The notes beneath the pieces were generated by a model. That model worked only from the letters and a program-made list of their open reading frames with translations, was not told the DNA's origin and ran no database searches. This document shows positions 15,435 to 22,845 of a DNA stretch of 33,957 nucleotides, piece after piece (within the stretch, counting starts at the first letter, position 1; every line of letters begins with the position of its first letter). The DNA comes from Oscillospiraceae bacterium (GTDB lineage: Bacteria > Bacillota > Clostridia > Oscillospirales > Oscillospiraceae). Both the position numbers and the translations under genes were made by a program. The DNA lies in contig SVKR01000180.1 in NCBI GenBank assembly GCA_015068365.1, positions 1-33,957 on the forward strand. The letters run 5' to 3'.

Positions 15435-15468
15435 AAGCTCCCCGCAGCCTTCGTGCTGCGGGGAGTTT
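15435..15468. terminator. Probable terminator of the minus-strand one-carbon operon
   Basis: An 11-bp perfect stem (CTCCCCGCAGC, loop CTTCGT) just beyond the homocysteine methyltransferase stop. T-runs are short on both sides (TTTCGGTTTC on plus; CTTCAG on minus), so its strength is uncertain. Confidence 0.6.
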
Positions 15469-15478
15469 CGGTTTCTGT

Positions 15479-16291
15479 TCAGATCCGCTTTGCGATCGCC
15501 CGGATGTAGTCCGGGTCCGAGCCGCAGCAGGCGCCGGCATAGTGGACCAGCGGCAGCACCGGGGCCAGGAGCGCGGCAAATTCCTCCGCGCCCACGTCGG
15601 CGTTGGGCTTTAAGATCAGCGGCAGGCGCGTGTGCGCGGCAAAGTCCCGGATCACCGCCACGGCGGCGGCCGGGCCGAAGGAGCAGTTCATCCCCACGGC
15701 GTCGGCGCCCCCGGCCTCCAGCGCAGCGCAGATGTCGGCTACGCTGTCGCCCATCAGCGTGCGCCCGCTTTTGTCAAAGCTCATGGAGCACAGCACCGGC
15801 AGGGAAAAGCGCTTCGCCTCCGCCAGCGCGATGCGCAGCATCTCCAGGCTGGTGAAGGTCTCCAGAAAGATGCAGTCCGCCCCGGCGTCCGTCCCGGCGG
15901 CGAGCAGTTCGGCGAAGATTTGCCCGGCCTCCGCCGCCGTCAGGTCGCCGAAGGGCTCCAGCATCGCCGTGAGCGGCCCCACGTCCAGCGCCACGTCCAC
16001 CGGCGATGCCGCAGCCGCGGCGGCCTCCCTGGCGATGCGCACCCCGGCGGCCACCACCTCCTGGACATTCATGCCGGGGACGCGCGCCACCTCCGGGCCG
16101 TTGGCCGCAAAGGTGTTGGCGCACAAAAGCCGCGACCCGGCGGCGATGTATTCCTCCGCCACGCTTTTTACCAGCTCCGGGTGGGTGAGATTATAGGTCC
16201 AGACCGAGGCGCGCGCATAGCCCGCGGCCTCCGCCAGCGCCCACAGGCGGGTGCCCGTGGCGCCGTCCATCAGAGTGACGTTGTGCTCCAT
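15479..16291 (-). CDS. Homocysteine S-methyltransferase domain protein
   Basis: A 270-residue single-domain Pfam S-methyl_trans protein, equal to the N-terminal homocysteine module of MetH. It begins LMDGATGTRLWALAEAAG, has LLCANTFAAN and EPFGDLTAAEAGQIFAE, and keeps the three zinc cysteines: Cys203 in GMNCSFG and Cys255-Cys256 in GACCGS. It would activate homocysteine thiolate for methylation to methionine. The methyl donor is open: S-methylmethionine for MmuM types, or the stand-alone corrinoid protein two genes upstream. The second idea is favoured because its start lies 4 bp after the DUF2284 gene in the same operon. Confidence 0.87.
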   Translation of the reverse strand: MEHNVTLMDGATGTRLWALAEAAGYARASVWTYNLTHPELVKSVAEEYIAAGSRLLCANTFAANGPEVARVPGMNVQEVVAAGVRIAREAAAAAASPVDVALDVGPLTAMLEPFGDLTAAEAGQIFAELLAAGTDAGADCIFLETFTSLEMLRIALAEAKRFSLPVLCSMSFDKSGRTLMGDSVADICAALEAGGADAVGMNCSFGPAAAVAVIRDFAAHTRLPLILKPNADVGAEEFAALLAPVLPLVHYAGACCGSDPDYIRAIAKRI

Positions 16292-16295
16292 GGCC

Positions 16296-16829
16296 TTATT
16301 CGTTGTAGAGCAGGCAGGAGGTGTAGGCCATCTTGCCCTTGCCGTAGTTATAGGGCACGCCGTTGTCGGAGCAGACCTGGTTCACCATCAGCCCCGTGGC
16401 CTCCATGGAGGAGAAGCAGCGGTCCGGAAAACGGCAGGGCGCGTCCGGATAGGTGCAGGTCTTGCAGCGGGTGCAGCCGCCCACCGACAGCGGCAGGCAG
16501 TCCAGGTGCGTGTCGATCACCGCGTCCACCAGCTTGTTGAAATGCTCGGCGTTGTCCTGGGCGATCTGCATGATGGCCTCAAAATCCAGGGTGTCCTCGA
16601 TGTCCCCCACGGTCTGCATCAAAATGCCCTTGGAGAATTTTCCCGCCTTCTCCCGCCATTCCTCCAGCGTGCCGCAGGCGGGCGGGCAGGCCCAGCTGCG
16701 GTTATAGTGGCGGCATTTGTCCGCCGCGCACATGTCCCGGACCTCCGGCAGAAATTTCAGCGTTTTCGGGTCCAAGTCTTCCGCGACGGTGAAGCCGCAT
16801 TCTTTTGCCAGTGCTTTCAGATCCTGCAT
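16296..16829 (-). CDS. DUF2284 cysteine-rich putative metal-binding protein
   Basis: A 177-residue soluble protein with two cysteine clusters typical of DUF2284: CAADKCRHYNRSWACPPACG near residues 34-53 and GGCTRCKTCTYPDAPCRFPDRC near 117-138. The second cluster could hold an iron-sulfur centre, and the CPP motif recurs in proteins linked to corrinoid methyltransferases. The start is well supported by AAAGGAGGAGCGCAAAATG. It lies between the corrinoid protein and the homocysteine methyltransferase, so a redox or reactivation role for the corrinoid is a fair guess. The biochemical function of the family is not established as far as I know. Confidence 0.82.
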   Translation of the reverse strand: MQDLKALAKECGFTVAEDLDPKTLKFLPEVRDMCAADKCRHYNRSWACPPACGTLEEWREKAGKFSKGILMQTVGDIEDTLDFEAIMQIAQDNAEHFNKLVDAVIDTHLDCLPLSVGGCTRCKTCTYPDAPCRFPDRCFSSMEATGLMVNQVCSDNGVPYNYGKGKMAYTSCLLYNE

Positions 16830-16851
16830 TTTGCGCTCCTCCTTTTTTAAC

Positions 16852-17511
16852 TCAGTCCGATTTCCGGCGGCTGTGCATTTCCCGCAGAGCCGCCTCCGCC
16901 TTTTCCGCGGCGGCGAAGCCGTCCTCGGAATAGATGTCCGCGCCGATGCGCCTGGCGTAGGCCGCCGTCACCGGCACGCCGCCCACCATAACGATCACTT
17001 TGTCGCGCACCCCGGCCTCCCGCAGCGCCCGGATCACCCGGGCCAGCTCCGGCATCGTGGCCGTCAGAAGCGCGCTGCAGCACACCAGCTCGCACCCGTC
17101 CTCCTGCACCGCCCGGACGAAATCCTGGGACGGAACGTCCACGCCCAGGTCGACGATCTCGATGCCCCGGCTTTGCAGCATCAGCTTGACGATGTTCTTG
17201 CCCACGTCGTGCAGATCGCCCCGTACCGTGCCGATGCAGGCCCGGCCGATGGGCTTGCCGCCTGGGGGGAGCAGCATGGGCTTCAGGATCTCCATGCTCT
17301 CGTTGATGCAGCGGGCGGAGACCAGCATTTCCGTGACCATGAAGCTGTCGCGGTCAAAGCGCCGGCCCACGGCCTTCAGGCCGCTCAAAAGCCCGTCGGT
17401 CAGTATGGTGCGGGGGTTGGTGCCCCCCTCCACCGCCAGCTTCACCAGCTCTTTCGTGCGGCGGATCTTACCCTCTTCTATGGAGTTTGAGATGTCTTCC
17501 AGCAGTGTCAT
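16852..17511 (-). CDS. Methyltransferase cognate corrinoid protein (MtbC/MtaC-like)
   Basis: A 219-residue two-domain protein: a helical cap (residues about 1-88, LLEDISNSIEEGKIRRTKEL) and a Rossmann-type B12 domain with the base-off motif GTVRGDLHDVGKNIVKLML (Asp99, His101, Gly104), then VDLGVDVPSQDFV and the GGVPVTAAYARRIGAD block. His101 should be the lower cobalt ligand. It carries a methyl group between partner methyltransferases. The track's 388-residue ORF extends wrongly into mutY; ATG 17511 (with GAGGATGCCTATG) or 17523 is the true start. Its partners are probably the UroD-like and homocysteine methyltransferase genes nearby. Confidence 0.93.
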   Translation of the reverse strand: MTLLEDISNSIEEGKIRRTKELVKLAVEGGTNPRTILTDGLLSGLKAVGRRFDRDSFMVTEMLVSARCINESMEILKPMLLPPGGKPIGRACIGTVRGDLHDVGKNIVKLMLQSRGIEIVDLGVDVPSQDFVRAVQEDGCELVCCSALLTATMPELARVIRALREAGVRDKVIVMVGGVPVTAAYARRIGADIYSEDGFAAAEKAEAALREMHSRRKSD

Positions 17512-17558
17512 AGGCATCCTCATTTGTGTGTCTCTTCTGCCGCCCGAAGCGGCGGCGA

Positions 17559-18599
17559 TTACAGGTCCCGGAACATACGGAAGGCCGTGGGCAGGGCGAT
17601 CTCCCGCTCCAGTTCCTCCCGGCTGACCCAGTGCAGCGCGCCCTCCGGCGCCGCGGCGCAGCGCAGGACAAAGCAGCGCATGTCCCACTCCACATGGGTG
17701 AACACATGGTGCCGGCGCGCCTCCCGCTCCAGCTCCCGGGGCGAAACGCCCCAGTCCTCCGCCAGCGCGACGGCCTGCGCCGGGTCCAGATGGCCCGGCA
17801 CATTGGGAAACTCCCAAAGCCCCGCCAGAAGCCCCTGCTCCGGCCGGCGGCGCACCGCCGTCATGCCGTCGCAGCGCAGCAGCAGCACGGTCCGCTCCTC
17901 GTGCCGCCGGGACTTTTTCTCCCGGCGCACGGGCAGGCTGCGCCAGCCGCCGTCCCGCGCGGCGCAGCGCCCCGCCAGCGGGCAGATGTGGCACGCGGGC
18001 GCGCCGTTCGGCAGGCACACCGTCGCCCCCAGCTCCATCAGCGCCTGGGTAAAGTCACCGCTCCGCCCGGCGGGATAGACTGCGGCCAGGGCCGCGCGCA
18101 CCTCGCGCTTCGTCCGCTCCTCGTCCACGCACGCGCGCAGGCCGGTACAGCGGGCGACGACGCGCAGCACGTTGCCGTCCACCGCGGGGGTGGGTGCGTC
18201 AAAGCAGATGGAGCAGATGGCCCCGGCGGTATAGTCCCCGATACCCGGCAGCGCGCGCACTTCGGCGAACTCCTGCGGAAATCTGCCGCCATACTGCGCC
18301 ATGATCGCCTGCGCCGCGGAGTGCAGCGCGCGCACACGGCTGTAATACCCGAGGCCCTCCCACAGCTTGCGCAGCGCGTCCGGGTCGGCCGCGGCCAGCG
18401 CAGGAATGTCCGGCACCGCGGCGAGGAAGCGGGCATAATAGCCCTTCACCGCCTCCACCCGCGTCTGCTGCAGCATGATCTCCGAAAGCCAGACGTGGTA
18501 CGGCTCCCGGTCGCTGCGCCAGGGCAGGGCGCGGGCATGCTGCGCATACCACGGCAGCAGCAGCCCCGGCAGGGCTGCCAATCGTTCTGCATCCATCAT
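17559..18599 (-). CDS. mutY: A/G-specific adenine DNA glycosylase
   Basis: A 346-residue base-excision repair enzyme that removes adenine opposite 8-oxoguanine. SEIMLQQTRV holds the catalytic Glu40; the helix-hairpin-helix is LPGIGDYTAGAI (117-128), followed by Asp141 in VDGNV. The [4Fe-4S] cysteines are Cys195, 203, 206 and 212 (CLPNGAPACHICPLAGRC), with one extra residue in the first gap compared with E. coli. The C-terminal NUDIX-like domain recognises 8-oxoG. The start follows GGCAGGAGCATGATATG. It lies 47 bp before the corrinoid gene and may share its transcript, though its function looks unrelated. Confidence 0.96.
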   Translation of the reverse strand: MMDAERLAALPGLLLPWYAQHARALPWRSDREPYHVWLSEIMLQQTRVEAVKGYYARFLAAVPDIPALAAADPDALRKLWEGLGYYSRVRALHSAAQAIMAQYGGRFPQEFAEVRALPGIGDYTAGAICSICFDAPTPAVDGNVLRVVARCTGLRACVDEERTKREVRAALAAVYPAGRSGDFTQALMELGATVCLPNGAPACHICPLAGRCAARDGGWRSLPVRREKKSRRHEERTVLLLRCDGMTAVRRRPEQGLLAGLWEFPNVPGHLDPAQAVALAEDWGVSPRELEREARRHHVFTHVEWDMRCFVLRCAAAPEGALHWVSREELEREIALPTAFRMFRDL

Positions 18600-18651
18600 A
18601 TCATGCTCCTGCCGCGGCGCGCTATGTTATTTGGTAATGACCGCGGCGCGG

Positions 18652-19047
18652 TCAATGCTTCTCCGTCTCCGTGACGCACTCGTTTTTGATCTCACCCACC
18701 AGCGCCTGCAGGCAGTCGATGACGCGCGGGCGGATGTCGCCGCCGACGAGGACATACATGATGTCGTCCCCCACCTGCAGCTCGCCCTCGTTCAGCCAGA
18801 CGCGGACAAAGCGGATGCCCTCCATGGCCTCTGCCCTGCGGATGGCGGCGGCGGTCTTTTCCGCGTCGTAGGAGAAGTACATGCCCGTCACGTCCGCGGC
18901 GGAGGCGTCCATGCCCCGGGCCTTTGCCTTGGCGCTGCGGCGCACGACGCCGTTGTGCAGCAGGAACATGCCGCAGTCGCTTGCCGCGGCGTCAGCCTTC
19001 GCTTCCCGCAGCCACTCGTCCGCGGAGGGGCGCTTCGTTTGGCTCAT
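18652..19047 (-). CDS. MoaE-like protein (molybdopterin synthase large subunit family)
   Basis: A 131-residue soluble protein beginning MSQTKRPSADEWLREAKADA. ATG 19047 is preceded by GGAGGCGAGGGAAG; the longer track ORF (start 19233) runs back through the promoters. It resembles MoaE in the GMFLLHNGVVR start, the Tyr-rich YFSYDAEKTAAAIRRAEAME segment and VWLNEGELQVGDDIMYVLVG. True MoaE transfers sulfur to precursor Z together with MoaD; no other molybdenum cofactor gene is in the window, and the catalytic lysine pair of MoaE is not obvious. It could be a divergent MoaE recruited to another task. It heads the minus-strand run, 52 bp before mutY. Confidence 0.65.
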   Translation of the reverse strand: MSQTKRPSADEWLREAKADAAASDCGMFLLHNGVVRRSAKAKARGMDASAADVTGMYFSYDAEKTAAAIRRAEAMEGIRFVRVWLNEGELQVGDDIMYVLVGGDIRPRVIDCLQALVGEIKNECVTETEKH

Positions 19048-19078
19048 CTTCCCTCGCCTCCAAATCTTTGTTACTGTC

Positions 19079-19107
19079 AGTTTACCGCAAAGCGCTTTGT
19101 GCGTCAA
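19079..19107 (-). promoter_or_regulatory. Minus-strand promoter with a perfect 12-bp palindrome in its spacer
   Basis: TTGACG (19102-19107), 17-bp spacer, TAAACT (19079-19084). CAAAGCGCTTTG (19088-19099) is a perfect palindrome filling the spacer, the typical place for a repressor. It drives the moaE-like, mutY and corrinoid run. Confidence 0.7.
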
Positions 19108-19125
19108 CTTTTTTCGATTTTGTAT

Positions 19126-19154
19126 TTGCCATGGCGCACAAGCTATGCTATAGT
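19126..19154 (+). promoter_or_regulatory. metV: Promoter of the MetV/RnfC2-MetV-MetF operon
   Basis: TTGCCA (19126-19131), 17-bp spacer, extended -10 TGCTATAGT (TATAGT 19149-19154). It is divergent from and 19 bp away from the minus-strand promoter, so one protein on the palindrome could affect both. Confidence 0.75.
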
Positions 19155-19173
19155 AAAAGTAGCGCGAATTATG

Positions 19174-19234
19174 GATGCCGCCCCGCCGCCGGAGTGTACC
19201 CGCCGGCAGCGAAAGCGCGGTTCCATGCGGCATA
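19174..19234 (+). promoter_or_regulatory. Structured 5' leader, possible cis-regulatory RNA
   Basis: ATGCCGC (19175-19181) pairs with GCGGCAT (19227-19233), closing about 45 bases that hold GCCGG/CCGGC (19188-19192/19203-19207) and a small GC-GAAA-GC hairpin. This is a three-way-junction-like fold in the leader. I do not recognise a known riboswitch class. Confidence 0.35.
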
Positions 19235-19262
19235 GCCCCAATTCAATAAGGAAGGTGAGAAA

Positions 19263-21233
19263 TTGGAGAACTACACCAAGTACAAGCTGAAGGGAATCGA
19301 CGAGCTTGCACAGCAGCTGGAGGGCAAGGACAACTTCTTTGTCATCGCCTGCAACAAGTGCTTCAAGGAATTTGAAGCCGTGGACGAGCCCGACTGTGAG
19401 GACTTCCTGCGCTTCGCCGCAGAAAGCGGGAAGACCATCACCACCAGCATCAAGTTCGATTTCCTCTGCAACAAGACCCAGACACTCCGCAAGCTGAAGG
19501 AATACAACCCCATTCCCGACGACACGGAGAACGTCGTCGTGATCTCCTGCGGTCTGGGCGTCCAGACCATGGCGGACGCGGTGGATCTGCCCGTGATCGC
19601 CGCGGCCAACTCCCTGAACTATACGGGACACCACGGCATGGCGCTGACGAAAAAGGCCTGCGACGCCTGCGCCCAGTGCTATCTGAACGTCACCGGCGGC
19701 ATCTGCCCCATCGTGGACTGCTCCAAGAGCCTGGTCAACGGCCAGTGCGGCGGCGCGAAGAACGGCAAGTGCGAAGTCAGTCCCGACAAGGACTGCGCCT
19801 GGGAGAAGATCAACGCCCGCCTGACGGCCCAGGGCCGCCTGGAGGAGTTCAAGAACCAGCCGGTACAGCTGCGTGACTACAACAAGATCAACTTCAAGGT
19901 CATCAACGACTACGTCCAGTCCATCCGTGAAGCCCGGTTTGACGGCTATTACGGCGGCGTTCACCCGGCCGAGCGCAAGGAGTTTGCCGAGGGCTGCGCC
20001 CTGGCGAAGTTCCCGGAGCCGGACGAGGTGGTCATCCCCATGGGCCAGCACATCGGCGCCCCCGCCAACCCGGTCGTCAAGGCCGGCGACCATGTGAAGG
20101 TCGGCCAGATCATCGGCGAGGCCGCCGGCTTCATCAGCGCCCCGGTGCACTCCAGCGTCAGCGGCACCGTCGTGGCGGTGGAGCCGCGCCTGCACCCCAT
20201 CCAGGGCACCGAGGCCATGGCCGTCGTCATCAGGAACGACAAGAAAAACGAGCTGGCTGACACCGTGAAGCCCCACGGCGATCTGGCCGGCCTCAACGCG
20301 GACGACATCATCAACATCGTGCGCGATGCCGGCATCGTCGGCATGGGCGGCGCCGGCTTCCCCACCTATGTCAAGCTGAAGCCCGGCAAGCCCATCGACG
20401 CCGTGCTCATCAACGCCTGCGAATGCGAGCCGCTGCTCACCGCGGACCACCGTGTCCTGCTGGAGCAGGCGGACGAGGTCATCTTCGGCCTGCAGGCCAT
20501 CCTCAAGGCGGTGGACGCCCCCAAGGGCTACATCGTCATCGAGGACAACAAGCCCGACGCCATCGAGCTGATGACCGCCAAAACCGAGGGTCTTGAGAAC
20601 ATCGAGGTGGTCACCGCCCGCACCAAGTACCCCCAGGGCGCTGAAAAGATGCTCATCAAGCGCGTGCTGGGCCGCAAGGTCCCCTCCGGCGGACTTCCGG
20701 CGGATGTCGGCGCCGTGGTCAGCAACGTCAGCACCGCCAAGGCCATCTGCGACGCCATCCGTACCGGCATGCCCCTCATCGAGCGTGTCGTGACCGTGAC
20801 GGGCGAGCGCATTGCCAAGCCCGGCAACTACATCGTCAAGGTGGGCACCTCCGTCAAGGCCCTCGTGGACTATTGCGGCGGCCTGACCGGCGACGACGTG
20901 ACCGTGAAGCTGGGCGGCCCGATGATGGGCTTTGCGCAGGCGGATCTGAACGTCCCTATTCTCAAGAGCTCCAACGGCGTCATCGCCTTTGACACGGACC
21001 ACACCGAGCCCGTGGCCTGCATCAAGTGCGGCCGCTGCGTGGACGTCTGCCCCATGGAGCTGGCCCCGCTGTACTTCCAGAAGTACGTGGACGACGGCGA
21101 CATCGAGGGCCTCAAGGCCAAGAACATCTTCGACTGCATGGAGTGCGGCTGCTGCGAGTACATCTGCTCGTCCAAGATCCCGCTGGTCAGCAAGATCAAG
21201 GCCGGCAAAAAAGCGGTAAAGGAGGCGAAGTGA
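19263..21233 (+). CDS. rnfC2: MetV-like domain fused to RnfC (RnfC2-type NADH-oxidising subunit)
   Basis: A 656-residue protein starting at TTG (AAGGAAGGTGAGAAATTG). Residues 1-210 are a MetV-like domain: CNKCFKEF, VISCGLGVQTMADAV, CDACAQCYLNVTGGICPIVD and KSLVNGQCGGAKNGKCEV. Residues about 225-650 are RnfC: GMGGAGFPTYVKLKPGKPID (flavin/NADH loop), INACECEPLLTADHRVL, and two [4Fe-4S] motifs, CIKCGRCVDVCP and CMECGCCEYICSSKIP. In Acetobacterium woodii RnfC2 works with MetF and MetV as an NADH-dependent methylene-THF reductase; the same three parts are adjacent here. NADH oxidation and electron passage to MetV/MetF is therefore the likely role. Whether the N-terminal MetV-like part is usual for RnfC2 I cannot check. 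Confidence 0.88.
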   Translation: MENYTKYKLKGIDELAQQLEGKDNFFVIACNKCFKEFEAVDEPDCEDFLRFAAESGKTITTSIKFDFLCNKTQTLRKLKEYNPIPDDTENVVVISCGLGVQTMADAVDLPVIAAANSLNYTGHHGMALTKKACDACAQCYLNVTGGICPIVDCSKSLVNGQCGGAKNGKCEVSPDKDCAWEKINARLTAQGRLEEFKNQPVQLRDYNKINFKVINDYVQSIREARFDGYYGGVHPAERKEFAEGCALAKFPEPDEVVIPMGQHIGAPANPVVKAGDHVKVGQIIGEAAGFISAPVHSSVSGTVVAVEPRLHPIQGTEAMAVVIRNDKKNELADTVKPHGDLAGLNADDIINIVRDAGIVGMGGAGFPTYVKLKPGKPIDAVLINACECEPLLTADHRVLLEQADEVIFGLQAILKAVDAPKGYIVIEDNKPDAIELMTAKTEGLENIEVVTARTKYPQGAEKMLIKRVLGRKVPSGGLPADVGAVVSNVSTAKAICDAIRTGMPLIERVVTVTGERIAKPGNYIVKVGTSVKALVDYCGGLTGDDVTVKLGGPMMGFAQADLNVPILKSSNGVIAFDTDHTEPVACIKCGRCVDVCPMELAPLYFQKYVDDGDIEGLKAKNIFDCMECGCCEYICSSKIPLVSKIKAGKKAVKEAK

Positions 21234-21234
21234 G

Positions 21235-21855
21235 ATGCTGATTACCCAACTGAAAGACAGGGAGACCATTGAAGGTCTGATCCAGGGCAAAGCCTTTGTC
21301 ATCAACTGCCACGGCTGCAAGGAGGTCCACTTCCCCGTCAGCGAGGCTGAGGCGCTGCAGAAGGCGCTGGCCGAGGCCGGCAAGCTGACCGGCTGCATCA
21401 CCACGGACTACATCTGCAATGTGGAAAATCTCACCAAGCGCCTGGAAAAGCACGCTTCCGCCATTGCCGCGGCGGAGACCATTCTGGTCTTCTCCTGCGG
21501 TGTGGGCGTGCAGACGGTGGCAGACATGTTCGCCGACAAGCGCGTGTGCGCCTGCTGCGACACGCTGCCCATGCCCGGCTTCCAGGGCGTCACCCCGCTG
21601 GAGTATGACTGCGACCAGTGCGGCGAGTGCTACCTGAACCTGACCGGCGGCATCTGCCCCATCACCGCCTGCTCCAAGAGCCTGGTGAACGGCCAGTGCG
21701 GCGGCGCCAAGAACGGCAAGTGCGAGTGCGACGCCGGCATGGACTGCGGCTGGGAGCGCATTTACCAGCGTCTGAAAATGCTGGGCCGGCTGGACCTCAT
21801 CCAGAGCCCGGTACAGATTCGCAACTTCGCAACCGATCTCGAAGTTTCCAAGTAA
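21235..21855 (+). CDS. metV: MetV-type methylene-THF reductase partner subunit
   Basis: A 206-residue zinc/iron-sulfur protein of the 'methylenetetrahydrofolate reductase C-terminal domain' family. Cysteine motifs: NCHGCKEVH, SCGVGVQTV, CACCDTLP, CDQCGECYLNLTGGICPI and CGGAKNGKCECDAGMDCGW. It aligns along its whole length with the N-terminal third of the preceding fusion protein, so the operon holds two MetV-like domains. The start lies 1 bp after the previous stop, with AAAGGAGGCGAAGTGAGATG. MetV stabilises MetF and carries electrons to its FMN in acetogens. Confidence 0.92.
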   Translation: MLITQLKDRETIEGLIQGKAFVINCHGCKEVHFPVSEAEALQKALAEAGKLTGCITTDYICNVENLTKRLEKHASAIAAAETILVFSCGVGVQTVADMFADKRVCACCDTLPMPGFQGVTPLEYDCDQCGECYLNLTGGICPITACSKSLVNGQCGGAKNGKCECDAGMDCGWERIYQRLKMLGRLDLIQSPVQIRNFATDLEVSK

Positions 21856-21887
21856 TCTGATTCTGAAAGGAATAGGAGAATAATAGA

Positions 21888-22766
21888 ATGAAAGTAACTG
21901 ATCTGTTTGCCAAAGGTGAATTTGTCGTCTCCGCCGAGGTCGGCCCCCCGAAGGGCTGCCACATCGAGGGCGTTGTCGAAGAGGCCAAGGAGTTCCTCAG
22001 CGGCATCAATGCCGTAAACGTCACGGACTGCCAGTCCTCCGTCATGCGCATGGGCTCTCTGGCCACCTGCATCAAGCTGAAGGAGGCCGGCCTGACCCCC
22101 ATCTTCCAGATGACCTGCCGTGACCGCAACCGCATCGCGCTGCAGTCCGACCTGCTCAGCGCCGCCGCCTTCGGCATCGAGAACCTGCTGCTGCTCACCG
22201 GCGACCACACCAAGCTGGGCGACCATCCCCAGGCCAAGCCCGTTTTCGACCTGGACAGCGTCTCCCTGATCCACGCCGTCAAGACCCTGGAGAGCGGCTA
22301 CGATCTGGCCGGCAACGAGCTGGTGGGCGAGCCTCCCAAGTTCGCCAAGGGCGCCGTGGTCTCCCCCTGCTCCGACAGCATCGACGCGCAGCTTGCCAAG
22401 ATGGAGCGCAAGGTGCTGGCCGGCGCGGAGTATTTCCAGACCCAGGCCGTCTATGAGCCGGAGAAGTTCATCGCCTTCATGGAAAAGGCCAAGCAGTTCG
22501 GCAAGCCCGTGCAGCTCGGCATCGTCATCCCGAAGAACGCCGGCATGTGCCGCTACATGAACAAGAACGTGGCCGGCATCTCCATCCCCGAGGACATGAT
22601 CAACGAGCTGGCCGCCGACAAGGAGGCCGCCAAGGCCGGCATCACCGGCGTGGCGATCGCTGCGCGCATCATCCGCGCCTGCAAGGACTACTGCCAGGGC
22701 GTCCACATCATGGCCATGGGCTGGGAGTCCAAGGTCCCCGGTCTGCTGGAGCAGGCCGGCCTGTGA
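21888..22766 (+). CDS. metF: 5,10-methylenetetrahydrofolate reductase
   Basis: A 292-residue TIM-barrel flavoenzyme reducing methylene-THF to methyl-THF. It starts MKVTDLFAKGEFVVSAEVGP, where the Glu is the general acid, and continues with NAVNVTDCQSSVMRMGSLA, TCRDRNRIALQSDLLSAAAF, LLLTGDHTKLGD and the FQTQAVYEPEKFIAFM strand. Length is usual for the acetogen/clostridial form, which lacks the eukaryotic regulatory domain and pairs with MetV. AATAGGAGAATAATAGAATG precedes it; a strong terminator follows. It makes the methyl group that the corrinoid protein and homocysteine methyltransferase could use. Confidence 0.96.
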   Translation: MKVTDLFAKGEFVVSAEVGPPKGCHIEGVVEEAKEFLSGINAVNVTDCQSSVMRMGSLATCIKLKEAGLTPIFQMTCRDRNRIALQSDLLSAAAFGIENLLLLTGDHTKLGDHPQAKPVFDLDSVSLIHAVKTLESGYDLAGNELVGEPPKFAKGAVVSPCSDSIDAQLAKMERKVLAGAEYFQTQAVYEPEKFIAFMEKAKQFGKPVQLGIVIPKNAGMCRYMNKNVAGISIPEDMINELAADKEAAKAGITGVAIAARIIRACKDYCQGVHIMAMGWESKVPGLLEQAGL

Positions 22767-22790
22767 TCGGCAAACCCCAGAGTTTCAACC

Positions 22791-22820
22791 AAAAAGAGGC
22801 CGCGGATGCGGCCTCTTTTT
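22791..22820 (+). terminator. Terminator of the metF operon
   Basis: AAAAAGAGGCCGC and its exact complement form a 13-bp stem with loop GGAT, ending in five T. The HAD gene starts only 26 bp further on. Confidence 0.95.
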
Positions 22821-22845
22821 GATGAGGAAAGGACGGCAATCCGCC

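Noticed and set aside
19143-21404. 753-residue minus-strand ORF
   Set aside because: Shadow of the MetV/RnfC fusion gene; low-complexity His/Ala/Leu composition and no ribosome binding site.
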